Shown here piece by piece: positions 1 to 5,788 of a stretch of 8,492 nucleotides of DNA. Made by a program: the position numbers and the translations under genes. The number at the start of each line of letters is the position of its first letter. Within the stretch, counting starts at the first letter, position 1. Below the pieces are notes generated by a model, which worked only from the letters and a program-made list of their open reading frames with translations, made no database searches and was not told where the DNA came from. Source of the DNA: Chloroflexota bacterium (GTDB lineage: Bacteria > Chloroflexota > UBA6077); assembly GCA_023380955.1 (NCBI GenBank), contig JAMCTB010000235.1:1-8492 (forward strand). The letters run 5' to 3'.

Positions 1-13
1 GGAGTGCTGACCC

Positions 14-65
14 CCCCCGTCTGCTGTAGAGACGCGACATGTCGCGTCTCTACAGCAGACGGGGG
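14..65. repeat. Perfect 52-bp palindrome
   Basis: Every base from 14 to 39 pairs with its partner in 40-65, with no mismatch and no loop; the centre is ACATGT at 37-42. The inner part is bounded by GTAGAGAC (26-33) and GTCTCTAC (46-53). These ends match the consensus GTAGRGRC...GYCYCTAC, which also bounds the hairpin at 3915-3948. Dispersed palindromes with GTAG/CTAC ends are common in Chloroflexota and cyanobacterial genomes, so this is probably a REP- or MITE-like element. It could also act as a bidirectional terminator, but no T-tract follows the stem. Confidence 0.9.
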
Positions 66-222
66 CGGAAAGGGCCGACAAGGAGCTGCTGCTGGAGGTG
101 GTCCAGTAGGAGCCGGCTCCTGCCGGCGATCCGTAGGGCGGGCCGCAGGCCCCTTGCCGGCGGGGTCTGGGGTGTCCCCATTTCCGTCTTCCGGGGGGAA
201 GAAGAGGAAGGAGGTCTATCTC

Positions 223-480
223 ATGCCTACTGAGTACGCGGGGGTCCTGGCGATCCCGCTGATAATCGGGCTGGTGGAGGCGGCGAAGAGGGTCGGGCTG
301 GACGCGGTTTGGGCGACGCCGCTGGCGATCGGCCTGGGTCTGGCGGTCTCTTTGGGGTACGTGGCAGCGCAGGCGGTGCCGGGCTCCCAGGTGTGGCTGG
401 ACGCGGTGATGTGGGGGCTGGCGCTGGGGCTCAGCGCCAGCGGGCTGTACTCGGGCGCGAAGAAGGCGGTGGAGGGGTAA
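223..480 (+). CDS. Small holin-like membrane protein
   Basis: This 85-residue protein has three hydrophobic stretches, roughly residues 5-18, 28-52 and 57-78, separated by short charged or polar turns (EAAKR at 19-23, a PGSQ turn at 53-56). It ends in a basic tail with K80 and K81. The ATG at 223 is chosen because AAGGAGG (208-214) sits 8 nt upstream; the frame stays open to position 4 but upstream codons look noncoding. The pattern (a short helix ending in a K-R-x-G-L turn, then two helices, the last with L-S-A-S-G-L-Y-S-G) resembles small holin-like proteins of prophages in Firmicutes and Chloroflexota. Those would make pores in the inner membrane, but the function here is inferred only. 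No endolysin or other phage gene is visible. It lies exactly where the neighbouring DinB-like gene loses its C-terminus, so it may have arrived as part of an insertion. Confidence 0.7.
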   Translation: MPTEYAGVLAIPLIIGLVEAAKRVGLDAVWATPLAIGLGLAVSLGYVAAQAVPGSQVWLDAVMWGLALGLSASGLYSGAKKAVEG

Positions 481-500
481 CGCGAAAGGGATGAGGGCTG

Positions 501-791
501 GGGTAGGAGGGCGTCCAACTCTCGCTGTCGGTCCTCCAGCAGAACCAGCGCCGCAGCCCTGTCAGGGGCCAGGGACCGGTCGTGGCCCGGGTAGCGCCAG
601 CCCTCGCCGCGGAAGGCGCTCAGGTACATCCGCTGGGCGGCGGCCAGGTGGCGCAGGATATCCCCGGCCGTGAACTCCCCGGGACGGGGACCCCAGTCCA
701 TCGCTTCATCTGGGAGCGCCCTGGCGGCGGACAGGGTCCGGCGCCGCACACCGGCGAAGTAGTCCGCAAAGAGGCCCGCATCGCTGATCAT
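501..791 (-). pseudogene. DinB-like protein, C-terminally truncated
   Basis: The frame starts at an ATG (789-791, minus strand) preceded by GGGAGGTGG (plus 794-802) and encodes about 97 residues resembling the N-terminal half of the DinB/YfiT-like four-helix bundle. This includes a first helix ending in R-x-x-T-L, a W-x-P-x-P-G-E-F-T-A-G-D-I-L-R-H-L helix with the putative first metal ligand H48, and a third helix to L-D-A-L-L at about 500. DinB proteins are usually 150-170 residues, and their second metal-binding cluster (HxxxH) lies near the C-terminus. Here that part is absent. Beyond 500 the frame stays open to 216 but only reads the antisense of the holin-like gene. An extended -10 on the minus strand (TGCTATCAT, TATCAT at plus 829-834) could drive it. 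It may still be translated as a 191-residue chimera, but it should lack metal-dependent activity. Confidence 0.65.
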
Positions 792-866
792 CGCCACCTC
801 CCGCCGGCGATTCAGCCGGCTAGCTTCGATGATAGCACCTTCAACGCCCGCTGGACCAGGCAGAAT

Positions 867-895
867 TTGGCTGCAAGGAGCTGGGCAGCTATAAT
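867..895 (+). promoter_or_regulatory. Sigma70-type promoter of the SDR-transketolase operon
   Basis: TTGGCT (867-872, four of six matches to the -35 consensus) is followed after exactly 17 nt by a perfect TATAAT (890-895). Transcription would start near 902, giving a leader of about 150 nt before the ATG at 1054. At the leader's very start, CCAC(TCCG)GTGG at 901-912 could form a small hairpin. The rest of the gap 792-1053 holds a possible 30-codon ORF (914-1006) and no known riboswitch or T-box that I recognise. Confidence 0.55.
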
Positions 896-1053
896 AGCCA
901 CCACTCCGGTGGAATGCCATCAATGAGGATGGAGGATCTACCCTTCCAGAGAGATGCCGTAGCCCCGGGTTCGTTGAAAGCTGCACCGCGAGTACTGCTT
1001 CGCTGATACAGTCAGCGAGCTCAGCGTCGAGAGTCCAAGCAGGAGGTTCATCG

Positions 1054-2001
1054 ATGGCGATCCTTGTGACTGGTGGCACCGGGTACATCGGCCGGTGGCT
1101 GGCCAGAGAGCTGATAAGCCGGGACATCGAGACCGTGGCCTTCGACCGGGTGGCCGCGGACCCGGCGTCAAACCTGCCCCTTCCCCCCGAGGCGACCTTC
1201 ATCCAGGGCGACGTGACCGATCGGGAAGCCGTGGTCGCCGCCGCCAAGAGGCAGCCCTTCAGCGCCATCGTCCATCTGGCGGGCGTGGTGACCATGGGCT
1301 GCGAGAAGGACCCGGAGCTGGGGATGCGGGTGAACCTGGGCGGCACCCACAACGTCTTCGAGGCGGCCCGCCTGGCCGGCATCCCGCGGGTGGTCTTCGC
1401 CAGCACCATCTCCGTCTACGGCCCCAACGTGCCCCAGCCCATCAGCGAGAACGTGCCGATCGAGCCGCTGACCTGGTACGGCCAGAGCAAGTACATGGCC
1501 GAGCAGCTGGGGCTGTACTACCAGCGGCGCCACGGGCTGGACTTCCGGGCCACCCGTCTGGCCGCCATCGTCGGCCCCTTCCGGGTAGCCGCGGGCTCTG
1601 CCACCCTGTACACCACCCTCATCCTGGAGCGGGCCGCCCTGGGCCAGCCCTACGTCATCGAGGTGGACGAGAAGGCCGCGACCCCCATCTGCTACGCCAA
1701 GGACGCCGCCAGGGCCCTGGCGACCCTCGCCACCGCCGAGTCGGCACCCCGACGGATCTACAACGTCGGCACCTGCAGGGCCACCGCCGTGGGCCTCCTG
1801 GCGGTCGCCAAGAAGAGGTACCCGGACGCCAGGATCGAGTTCCGCCCGGATCCCGACATGGCGGCGGTGGGGAGGATCTCCTGGGACTGGGACCTGAGCA
1901 TCGACGCGGCGGCCGAGGATCTGGGATGGAGGCCCTCCTACTCCCTGGAGACCATGGCCGAGGATCTGATGGCGACGGTCCGGCGCGAGCGCCCGCTGTA
2001 G
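1054..2001 (+). CDS. NAD-dependent epimerase/dehydratase (extended SDR)
   Basis: This 315-residue protein has the usual length of a sugar-nucleotide epimerase-like extended SDR. The N-terminal Rossmann motif GGTGYIG lies at residues 7-13. D31 at the end of beta-2 predicts NAD rather than NADP. HLAG is at 74-77, the catalytic Ser/Thr region STIS at 117-120, and the YxxxK pair at Y142 and K146 within WYGQSKYMAEQ. The C-terminal substrate region contains V-G-P (173-175) and a terminal G-W-R-P-S-Y motif (291-296), as in UDP-sugar epimerases. The start is set by AGGAGG (1041-1046), 7 nt before the ATG. It is the first gene of an operon with a split transketolase 61 nt downstream, which suggests a role in sugar or sugar-acid interconversion rather than cell-wall nucleotide-sugar supply. 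The substrate cannot be told from sequence; epimerase, C4/C3 dehydrogenase and dehydratase activities all remain possible. Confidence 0.9.
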   Translation: MAILVTGGTGYIGRWLARELISRDIETVAFDRVAADPASNLPLPPEATFIQGDVTDREAVVAAAKRQPFSAIVHLAGVVTMGCEKDPELGMRVNLGGTHNVFEAARLAGIPRVVFASTISVYGPNVPQPISENVPIEPLTWYGQSKYMAEQLGLYYQRRHGLDFRATRLAAIVGPFRVAAGSATLYTTLILERAALGQPYVIEVDEKAATPICYAKDAARALATLATAESAPRRIYNVGTCRATAVGLLAVAKKRYPDARIEFRPDPDMAAVGRISWDWDLSIDAAAEDLGWRPSYSLETMAEDLMATVRRERPL

Positions 2002-2023
2002 CGATTGGTGATGAAAGACGTAG

Positions 2024-2041
2024 GTCGGGGACGTGCCCGAC
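2024..2041 (+). other. Intercistronic hairpin
   Basis: GTCGGG (2024-2029) and CCCGAC (2036-2041) form a 6-bp stem with a 6-nt loop in the 61-nt gap between the SDR stop and the transketolase ribosome-binding site. No T-tract follows, so it is more likely an mRNA-stability or processing hairpin than a terminator. It may be chance in DNA this rich in G and C. Confidence 0.4.
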
Positions 2042-2062
2042 TCCTCGCGAAGGGAGAACCAG

Positions 2063-2950
2063 ATGCCCTCGTCAGCAACATCACAGCCGGCAGTGGACCG
2101 GCACAACTACCATACCGAGCAGCTGATCCTCGACCTAGAGAAGCGCGCTCGGGCCATCCGTCGCGCCGTCGTGACCATGGTCCACCGCGCGGGCTCCGGC
2201 CACCCCGGCGGCTCCCTCTCGGCCACCGACTTCCTGGCCGCACTCTACTTCCACCAGCTGCGGATCGACCCGACCCAGCCCCAGTGGCCGGAGCGGGATC
2301 GCTTCATCCTCTCCAAGGGCCACGCCGCGCCGGCCCTCTACGCCGCCCTCGCGATGCGCGGCTTCTTCCCGGAGTCTGAGCTGGCGACGCTGCGCCAGCT
2401 GGACTCCCGCCTCCAGGGCCATCCCGATCGCAACAAGACCCCAGGGGTGGAGATGACCGCCGGCGCCCTGGGCCACGGTGTGTCCATCGGGGCAGGGCTG
2501 GCCCTGGCCGCCCGGCTGAACGGCGCCGGCCACCGGACCTACGTCCTGCTGGGCGACGGCGAGATCCAGGCCGGCGTCGTCTGGGAGGGCGCCATGACGG
2601 CGGCCAAGTACCGGCTGGACAACCTGACCGCCATCCTCGACCTCAACGGCGTCCAGCTGGACGGCATGGTGGCGGACATCATGCCGCTGGACCCGGTGGT
2701 GGAGAAGTGGCGGGCCTTCGGCTGGCACGTCCTGGAGATCGACGGCCACAACATGCGCCAGATCCTGGAGGCGCTGGACGAGGTCCCCAAGATCCACGCC
2801 AAGCCCACCATCATCCTGGCCCACACCATCAAGGGGAAGGGCGTCTCCTTCATGGAGAACAAGAACGCCTGGCACGGCAAGGCGCCGAGCCCGGAGCAGT
2901 ACGAGCAGGCTATGGCCGAACTGGCAGATCCGGAGGTGAACCGTGGCTGA
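2063..2950 (+). CDS. Transketolase, N-terminal (TPP/Mg-binding) subunit
   Basis: This 295-residue protein covers only the first third to half of a canonical (about 660-residue) transketolase, namely the pyrophosphate-binding domain of the thiamine diphosphate cofactor. Landmarks are H47 in GSGHPGG (45-50), SKGH (84-87), GHP (119-121), and the Mg-TPP motif GDGE at 164-167 with its distal Asn at N195. Also present are T-I-K-G-K-G-V-S-F-M-E (255-265) and the substrate-contacting H271. The ATG at 2063 is preferred over the GTG at 2033 because AAGGGAG (2050-2056) lies 6 nt upstream. The partner subunit overlaps it by 8 nt, pointing to translational coupling and a cytoplasmic heterodimer or heterotetramer. 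It should transfer two-carbon ketol units; the donor and acceptor sugars are unknown. Split transketolases are known both as general enzymes and in dedicated pathways such as apulose-4-phosphate or sulfosugar breakdown, and nothing here picks one. Confidence 0.93.
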   Translation: MPSSATSQPAVDRHNYHTEQLILDLEKRARAIRRAVVTMVHRAGSGHPGGSLSATDFLAALYFHQLRIDPTQPQWPERDRFILSKGHAAPALYAALAMRGFFPESELATLRQLDSRLQGHPDRNKTPGVEMTAGALGHGVSIGAGLALAARLNGAGHRTYVLLGDGEIQAGVVWEGAMTAAKYRLDNLTAILDLNGVQLDGMVADIMPLDPVVEKWRAFGWHVLEIDGHNMRQILEALDEVPKIHAKPTIILAHTIKGKGVSFMENKNAWHGKAPSPEQYEQAMAELADPEVNRG

Positions 2951-3890
2951 GATGGAATCGGTGCGCGTAGCTTACGGCCAGGCGCTGGCCGAATACGGCG
3001 CCATCAACGAGGATGTGGTGGTGCTGGACGCCGACGTGTCGGCCTCCACCCAGTCCCACTACTTCGGCAGCAAGTTCCCCGGCCGGTTCTTCAACGTCGG
3101 CATCGCCGAGGCGGGCATGGTGGACGTGGCCGTGGGGTTGGCCCTGGGGGGCAAGGTCCCCTTCGTCAACTCCTTCGCCTTCCTGCTCGCCTTCCGGGCC
3201 GCCGAGCAGATCCGCACCTGCATGGCCTATTCCAGGGTGAACGTGAAGCTGGCGGGCCACTACGCCGGTCTCTCCGACTCCTTCGATGGCCCGACCCACC
3301 AGGCCATCAGCGACGTAGCGGCCATGCGGGGTCTGCCCGAGATGGCCGTGGTGGTCCCGGCCGACGGCACCGAGGCGCGACTGGCGGTGAAGGCCGTGGC
3401 GGAGTACCCGGGCCCGGTCTACCTGCGGCTGAACCGCAACGAGCTGCCGCTGCTGTCCGACGCGAGCCATCCCTTCCAGATCGGCAAGGGAGTGACCCTC
3501 CGCCGGGGTGGCGACGTGACTCTGGTGGCCACGGGGGTGATGGTGAGCCGGACCCTGGAGGCGGCCGAGGAGCTGCGGCGGCTGGGGATCGACGCCCGGG
3601 TGGTGGAGATGCACACCATCAAGCCGCTGGATGTGGATCTGCTGGTGGAGGCGGCCCGGGAGACGGGCTGCGTCGTGACGGCGGAGGAGCACTCGGTCAT
3701 CGGCGGGCTCGGCGGTGCCGTGGCCGAGGCGTTGGCCGAGCGGGCCCCGGTGCCGGTGGTTCGGGTGGGCATCCAGGACCGCTTCGCGGAGACGGGTCCC
3801 TACTTCGCCCTGCTGGACCGCTACGGCATGGCGGTGGCAGACGTGGTGTCGGCCGCCAAGCGGGCCATCGCCCTCAAGCGGGAGGGGTAG
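2943..3890 (+). CDS. Transketolase, C-terminal (pyrimidine-binding) subunit
   Basis: This 315-residue partner supplies the pyrimidine-binding and C-terminal domains. The catalytic glutamate that activates the thiamine ring is E56 in NVGIAEAGMV (51-60). Family-typical stretches are F-V-N-S-F-A-F-L (74-81), S-F-D-G-P-T-H-Q (113-120), V-V-V-P-A-D (136-141), L-R-L-N-R-N-E (161-167) and M-H-T-I-K-P-L-D (223-230). The turn A-E-E-H-S-V-I-G-G-L-G (247-257) follows. The start is GTG at 2943, with GGAGG at 2932-2936 six nt upstream; an ATG at 2952 would place the site too far away. The gene begins inside the last codons of the N-subunit gene (overlap 2943-2950). A 1-deoxyxylulose-5-phosphate synthase or pyruvate dehydrogenase E1 pairing is unlikely because the N-subunit carries transketolase-type GHPGG and SKGH motifs. 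Both halves look intact. Confidence 0.93.
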   Translation: MAEMESVRVAYGQALAEYGAINEDVVVLDADVSASTQSHYFGSKFPGRFFNVGIAEAGMVDVAVGLALGGKVPFVNSFAFLLAFRAAEQIRTCMAYSRVNVKLAGHYAGLSDSFDGPTHQAISDVAAMRGLPEMAVVVPADGTEARLAVKAVAEYPGPVYLRLNRNELPLLSDASHPFQIGKGVTLRRGGDVTLVATGVMVSRTLEAAEELRRLGIDARVVEMHTIKPLDVDLLVEAARETGCVVTAEEHSVIGGLGGAVAEALAERAPVPVVRVGIQDRFAETGPYFALLDRYGMAVADVVSAAKRAIALKREG

Positions 3891-3914
3891 GGCACAACCC
3901 GAAACAGGCGACGG

Positions 3915-3948
3915 GTAGGGGCCTCGACCGTTCGGTCGAGGCCCCTAC
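3915..3948. repeat. GTAG/CTAC palindromic repeat, possible terminator
   Basis: Two perfect 16-nt arms (3915-3930 and 3933-3948) flank a 2-nt TT centre. The element starts GTAGGGGC and ends GCCCCTAC, fitting the same GTAGRGRC...GYCYCTAC end consensus as the palindrome at 14-65. It lies 25 nt after the transketolase stop, so a strong RNA hairpin would form at the operon's 3' end. Only a short TTT follows, so intrinsic termination is possible but not classic. A weaker second hairpin, GGGAGT (3956-3961) with ACTCCC (3974-3979), follows at once. Confidence 0.85.
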
Positions 3949-3989
3949 GATTTGTGGGAGTCAAGTTCCCGACACTCCCCGGGGCCGGT

Positions 3990-4063
3990 GGCTCAATCCT
4001 CACGAAAGGTGGTGCGAAGCCGCTCCCCCCGAAGCGGCCAGCCTATCGGCCTTCAGCGCCCCC
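3990..4063 (+). ncRNA. Putative structured leader element, copy A
   Basis: This stretch upstream of the secreted-protein gene shares three blocks with 5517-5579. They are GGCTCAATCCTCAC (3990-4003), GAAAGGTGGTGC (4004-4015) and CCCGAAGCGGC (4028-4038). It can fold with GGTGGTGC (4008-4015) pairing to GCGCCCCC (4056-4063), seven of eight positions including one G-U. Inside is a 6-bp hairpin, GCCGCT/AGCGGC (4019-4024 and 4033-4038). The GTG start lies 80 nt further on. It matches no riboswitch consensus that I could confirm. It may be a cis-regulatory RNA, a dispersed repeat, or a chance likeness in GC-rich DNA. Confidence 0.35.
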
Positions 4064-4143
4064 CGTAACAAATCCCCGGCCACCTCGTTCATCAAGGTGA
4101 GCGCGCACTCAAGACAGAAAACCGACCAAAGGAGAGCGGAAAC

Positions 4144-5445
4144 GTGAGCAACAGCAGCAAAGGGGCCATCGCCATCCTGGCCACTACACTTCTGCTCCTT
4201 ACCCCCGTCCTGGCTCACGCCGAAGGCACGCCTACCCCTACGGCGACTGCGATCGTCACGGCAACGGCAACGCCGGAGCCAACGTCCACCGCCACAGTGA
4301 CGGCAACGCCGACGGTGGTGCCGAGCCCCACGGCGACCAGCACTCCCACCACGGTGCCGGAGCCCAGTCTGAGCGCGAGCCCCACCACCGTCGTGGCCGG
4401 CGACGCCGTGACTATGACCTGGAGCAACATAGCCAACCCTTCGGCGGAGGACTGGATAGGGCTGTATCGAGCGGGCGACAGCAACATGAGCCAGCAGGCC
4501 TGGGTGTACGTGAGCGGGACGAAGACCCCCGCCACGCCCTTGGCCTCCGGATCGGTGAGCTTCACCATCCCGGCAAGCCTGGAGGCGGGGAGCTACGAGT
4601 TCCGCCTCTTCTCCAACGATACGTACACCCTGCTGACATCCTCTAATCAGATAGCCGTTACGGCCGCTCCGGCCACGGCCACCCCTACGCCGGCTCCGAC
4701 CAACACGCCGACGCCCACCGGCACGCCGGCAACCCCCACGGCTACCGCCGTGCCCAGCGCAACGCCAACCCAGACCACCTCGTGGCAAAACATCGTGGTC
4801 CCGGATCCCGAGGGAGACCGGGAGGCCAACCACGGCTGGTTCGTCTCCTGGATAGCCCGCTTCACCCAGACCCTGGATGATGTACGCCACGGACTGGCAG
4901 TCTCCTTCTTCGCCCGCTCGGATCTGGGCAAGGAGGACAAGCACGATGGCGATAATGACGAAGCCACGTCGGTAGCGTCGCCCACGGCCACATCGACCGG
5001 CACGCCGCAGCCCACGGCCACCACGGCCACGGCCACCCCAACGGCCACCGGAACGCCGGCGAGCCAGGCCACGGCTACGGCTACGGCCACCGCCACTCCG
5101 ACGGGCACACCCGATGCGACCCAGAATTCGACACTGCGCGTCCGGGAGCAGGAGAGGTCCGAAGCCAAGCAGAAGCACACCAACCGCGAGCAGGATCGCC
5201 GCGGCTCCGAGGACGTGAGCGACGAGGATGTGGACGCAGCTGAGCCGGATGCCGCCGCCACGCCCAGCGCAACCCGGGCCCCGTCCTCCCGCTCTCAAGA
5301 CGACGAGAGGGCCCAGGGCAGAGGCGAAGGCTACCGCGAGCGCGGTCAGTCTGGCTCCATCGAGGAGGACAAACACGAGGATGAGGGTGGCGGGTCGACC
5401 AACAACAGGTCGGGCAACGGCTCTCGTCCCTCTCGATCCCGATAG
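4144..5445 (+). CDS. Secreted Thr/Pro-rich protein with an Ig-like (SKICH-like) domain
   Basis: This 433-residue protein starts with a classic signal peptide: basic K6, a hydrophobic core at 8-23 and A-H-A before likely cleavage after residue 26. Linkers of T-P-T-A-T-P type follow at 27-73, 175-212 and 277-327. One folded module, about residues 74-174, has the pattern V-x-A-G-D-x-V-T-x-T-W...D-W-I-G-L-Y...W-x-Y-V-S-G...G-S-Y-E-F-R-L-F-S-N-D, as in Ig-like/SKICH-like domains attached to surface enzymes. Residues 213-262 form a second nonrepetitive segment of unknown kind. The tail from 328 is strongly charged (R/E/D/K) with no transmembrane anchor or sortase motif. The GTG start follows AAAGGAG (4128-4134) by 9 nt. 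Such linkers are typical of extracellular Chloroflexota proteins and are probable glycosylation sites. Function is unknown; adhesion or matrix binding is a guess. A possible structured RNA (3990-4063) precedes it, and a hairpin at 5475 follows. Confidence 0.85.
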   Translation: MSNSSKGAIAILATTLLLLTPVLAHAEGTPTPTATAIVTATATPEPTSTATVTATPTVVPSPTATSTPTTVPEPSLSASPTTVVAGDAVTMTWSNIANPSAEDWIGLYRAGDSNMSQQAWVYVSGTKTPATPLASGSVSFTIPASLEAGSYEFRLFSNDTYTLLTSSNQIAVTAAPATATPTPAPTNTPTPTGTPATPTATAVPSATPTQTTSWQNIVVPDPEGDREANHGWFVSWIARFTQTLDDVRHGLAVSFFARSDLGKEDKHDGDNDEATSVASPTATSTGTPQPTATTATATPTATGTPASQATATATATATPTGTPDATQNSTLRVREQERSEAKQKHTNREQDRRGSEDVSDEDVDAAEPDAAATPSATRAPSSRSQDDERAQGRGEGYRERGQSGSIEEDKHEDEGGGSTNNRSGNGSRPSRSR

Positions 5446-5474
5446 ATCGGACGAGCGACCGTGAAGTCGCCCAG

Positions 5475-5500
5475 GTGGGGATCAGTCGCCGGATCCCCAC
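5475..5500 (+). terminator. Hairpin after the secreted-protein gene
   Basis: GTGGGGATC (5475-5483) and GATCCCCAC (5492-5500) form a perfect 9-bp stem with an 8-nt loop, 29 nt past the stop codon. No T-run follows, so it is a rho-independent terminator only in a loose sense. It may instead protect the 3' end of the mRNA. Confidence 0.55.
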
Positions 5501-5516
5501 GGCCCTAAGGCGGGCG

Positions 5517-5579
5517 GAAAGGTGGTGCACGGCGAAGTAGGTTCGCCACCCGAAGCGGCTCGATTCTCACAGCACCAAC
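5517..5579 (+). ncRNA. Putative structured leader element, copy B
   Basis: This is the second copy of the element at 3990-4063, in the 343-nt gap before the USP gene. The shared blocks are GAAAGGTGGTGC (5517-5528), CCCGAAGCGGC (5549-5559) and GGCTCGATTCTCAC (5557-5570). In this copy the GGCTC block follows the others, whereas in copy A it precedes them. GGTGGTGC (5521-5528) can pair with GCACCAAC (5572-5579) at seven of eight positions, enclosing a 6-bp hairpin GGCGAA/TTCGCC (5531-5536 and 5542-5547). The U-A pair here replaces a U-G pair in copy A, a change that keeps the stem. The distance to the ATG at 5789 is about 210 nt. Confidence 0.35.
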
Positions 5580-5595
5580 GACAACTAAAGAAGCA

Positions 5596-5626
5596 CAGGC
5601 CGGCATCGCCTCCGCGGGCCGGCCTG
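5596..5626 (+). other. Strong hairpin in the USP leader
   Basis: CAGGCCGGC (5596-5604) pairs perfectly with GCCGGCCTG (5618-5626), and CGC/GCG inside the 13-nt loop can extend the fold. It sits directly downstream of element copy B, as an expression platform or terminator might, but no T-tract follows. GGCTGATTCTC (5626-5636) right after it echoes the GGCTCGATTCTCAC block. The rest of the gap to 5788 shows a TTGACC (5645-5650) without a good -10 and a small CCGGCG/CGCCGG hairpin (5715-5740). Confidence 0.5.
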
Positions 5627-5788
5627 GCTGATTCTCCATCCCCATTGACCTCTCCTCACGGCGATGCCACACTGTCTCATCTCCACGGACCAACGCACGG
5701 AGTCGAGCCTTCAGCCGGCGCTCTCTTCGGAAAACGCCGGGGGCGAGACCACCGGACCACACGCCCAGCCAGCCACAAGGAGGGTGAG

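Noticed and set aside
902..1053. T-box leader or tRNA
   Set aside because: CACCGCGAG and GGTTCG triggered the thought, but there is no T-box antiterminator sequence, no specifier stem and no cloverleaf.
216..1409. 397-residue minus-strand frame as a single gene
   Set aside because: It runs antisense through the SDR gene, then the DinB-like part, then antisense through the holin-like gene. Only 501-791 resembles a protein family.
1095..2126. 343-residue plus-strand frame
   Set aside because: It is an Arg/Gly/Pro-rich shadow of the SDR gene in another frame, with no domain pattern.
3986..4060. Cyclic-di-GMP-I (GEMM) riboswitch
   Set aside because: GGCTCAATCC...CGAAAG...TGCGAAGCC loosely echoes the first half of the GEMM consensus, but the second half is missing and copy B does not fit at all.
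4210..5110. Tandem repeat array or CRISPR
   Set aside because: The repeats are degenerate Thr/Pro/Ala codons within the secreted-protein gene. Units are short and irregular, without spacers.
4000..5376. 458-residue open frame on the minus strand
   Set aside because: It is antisense to the secreted-protein gene. The plus frame has a signal peptide, a recognisable domain and a ribosome-binding site, while the minus product is an Arg/Gly-rich low-complexity shadow.
5529..5560. glnA-type glutamine RNA
   Set aside because: GAAGTAGG...CCGAAG recalls it, but the P1 stem and flanking conserved bases are absent and copy A lacks GAAGTAGG.
5522..5788. N-terminal extension of the USP gene
   Set aside because: The frame is open, but this stretch holds hairpins, has no ribosome-binding site and no USP similarity. 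The ATG at 5789 has AAGGAGGG and starts the domain exactly.
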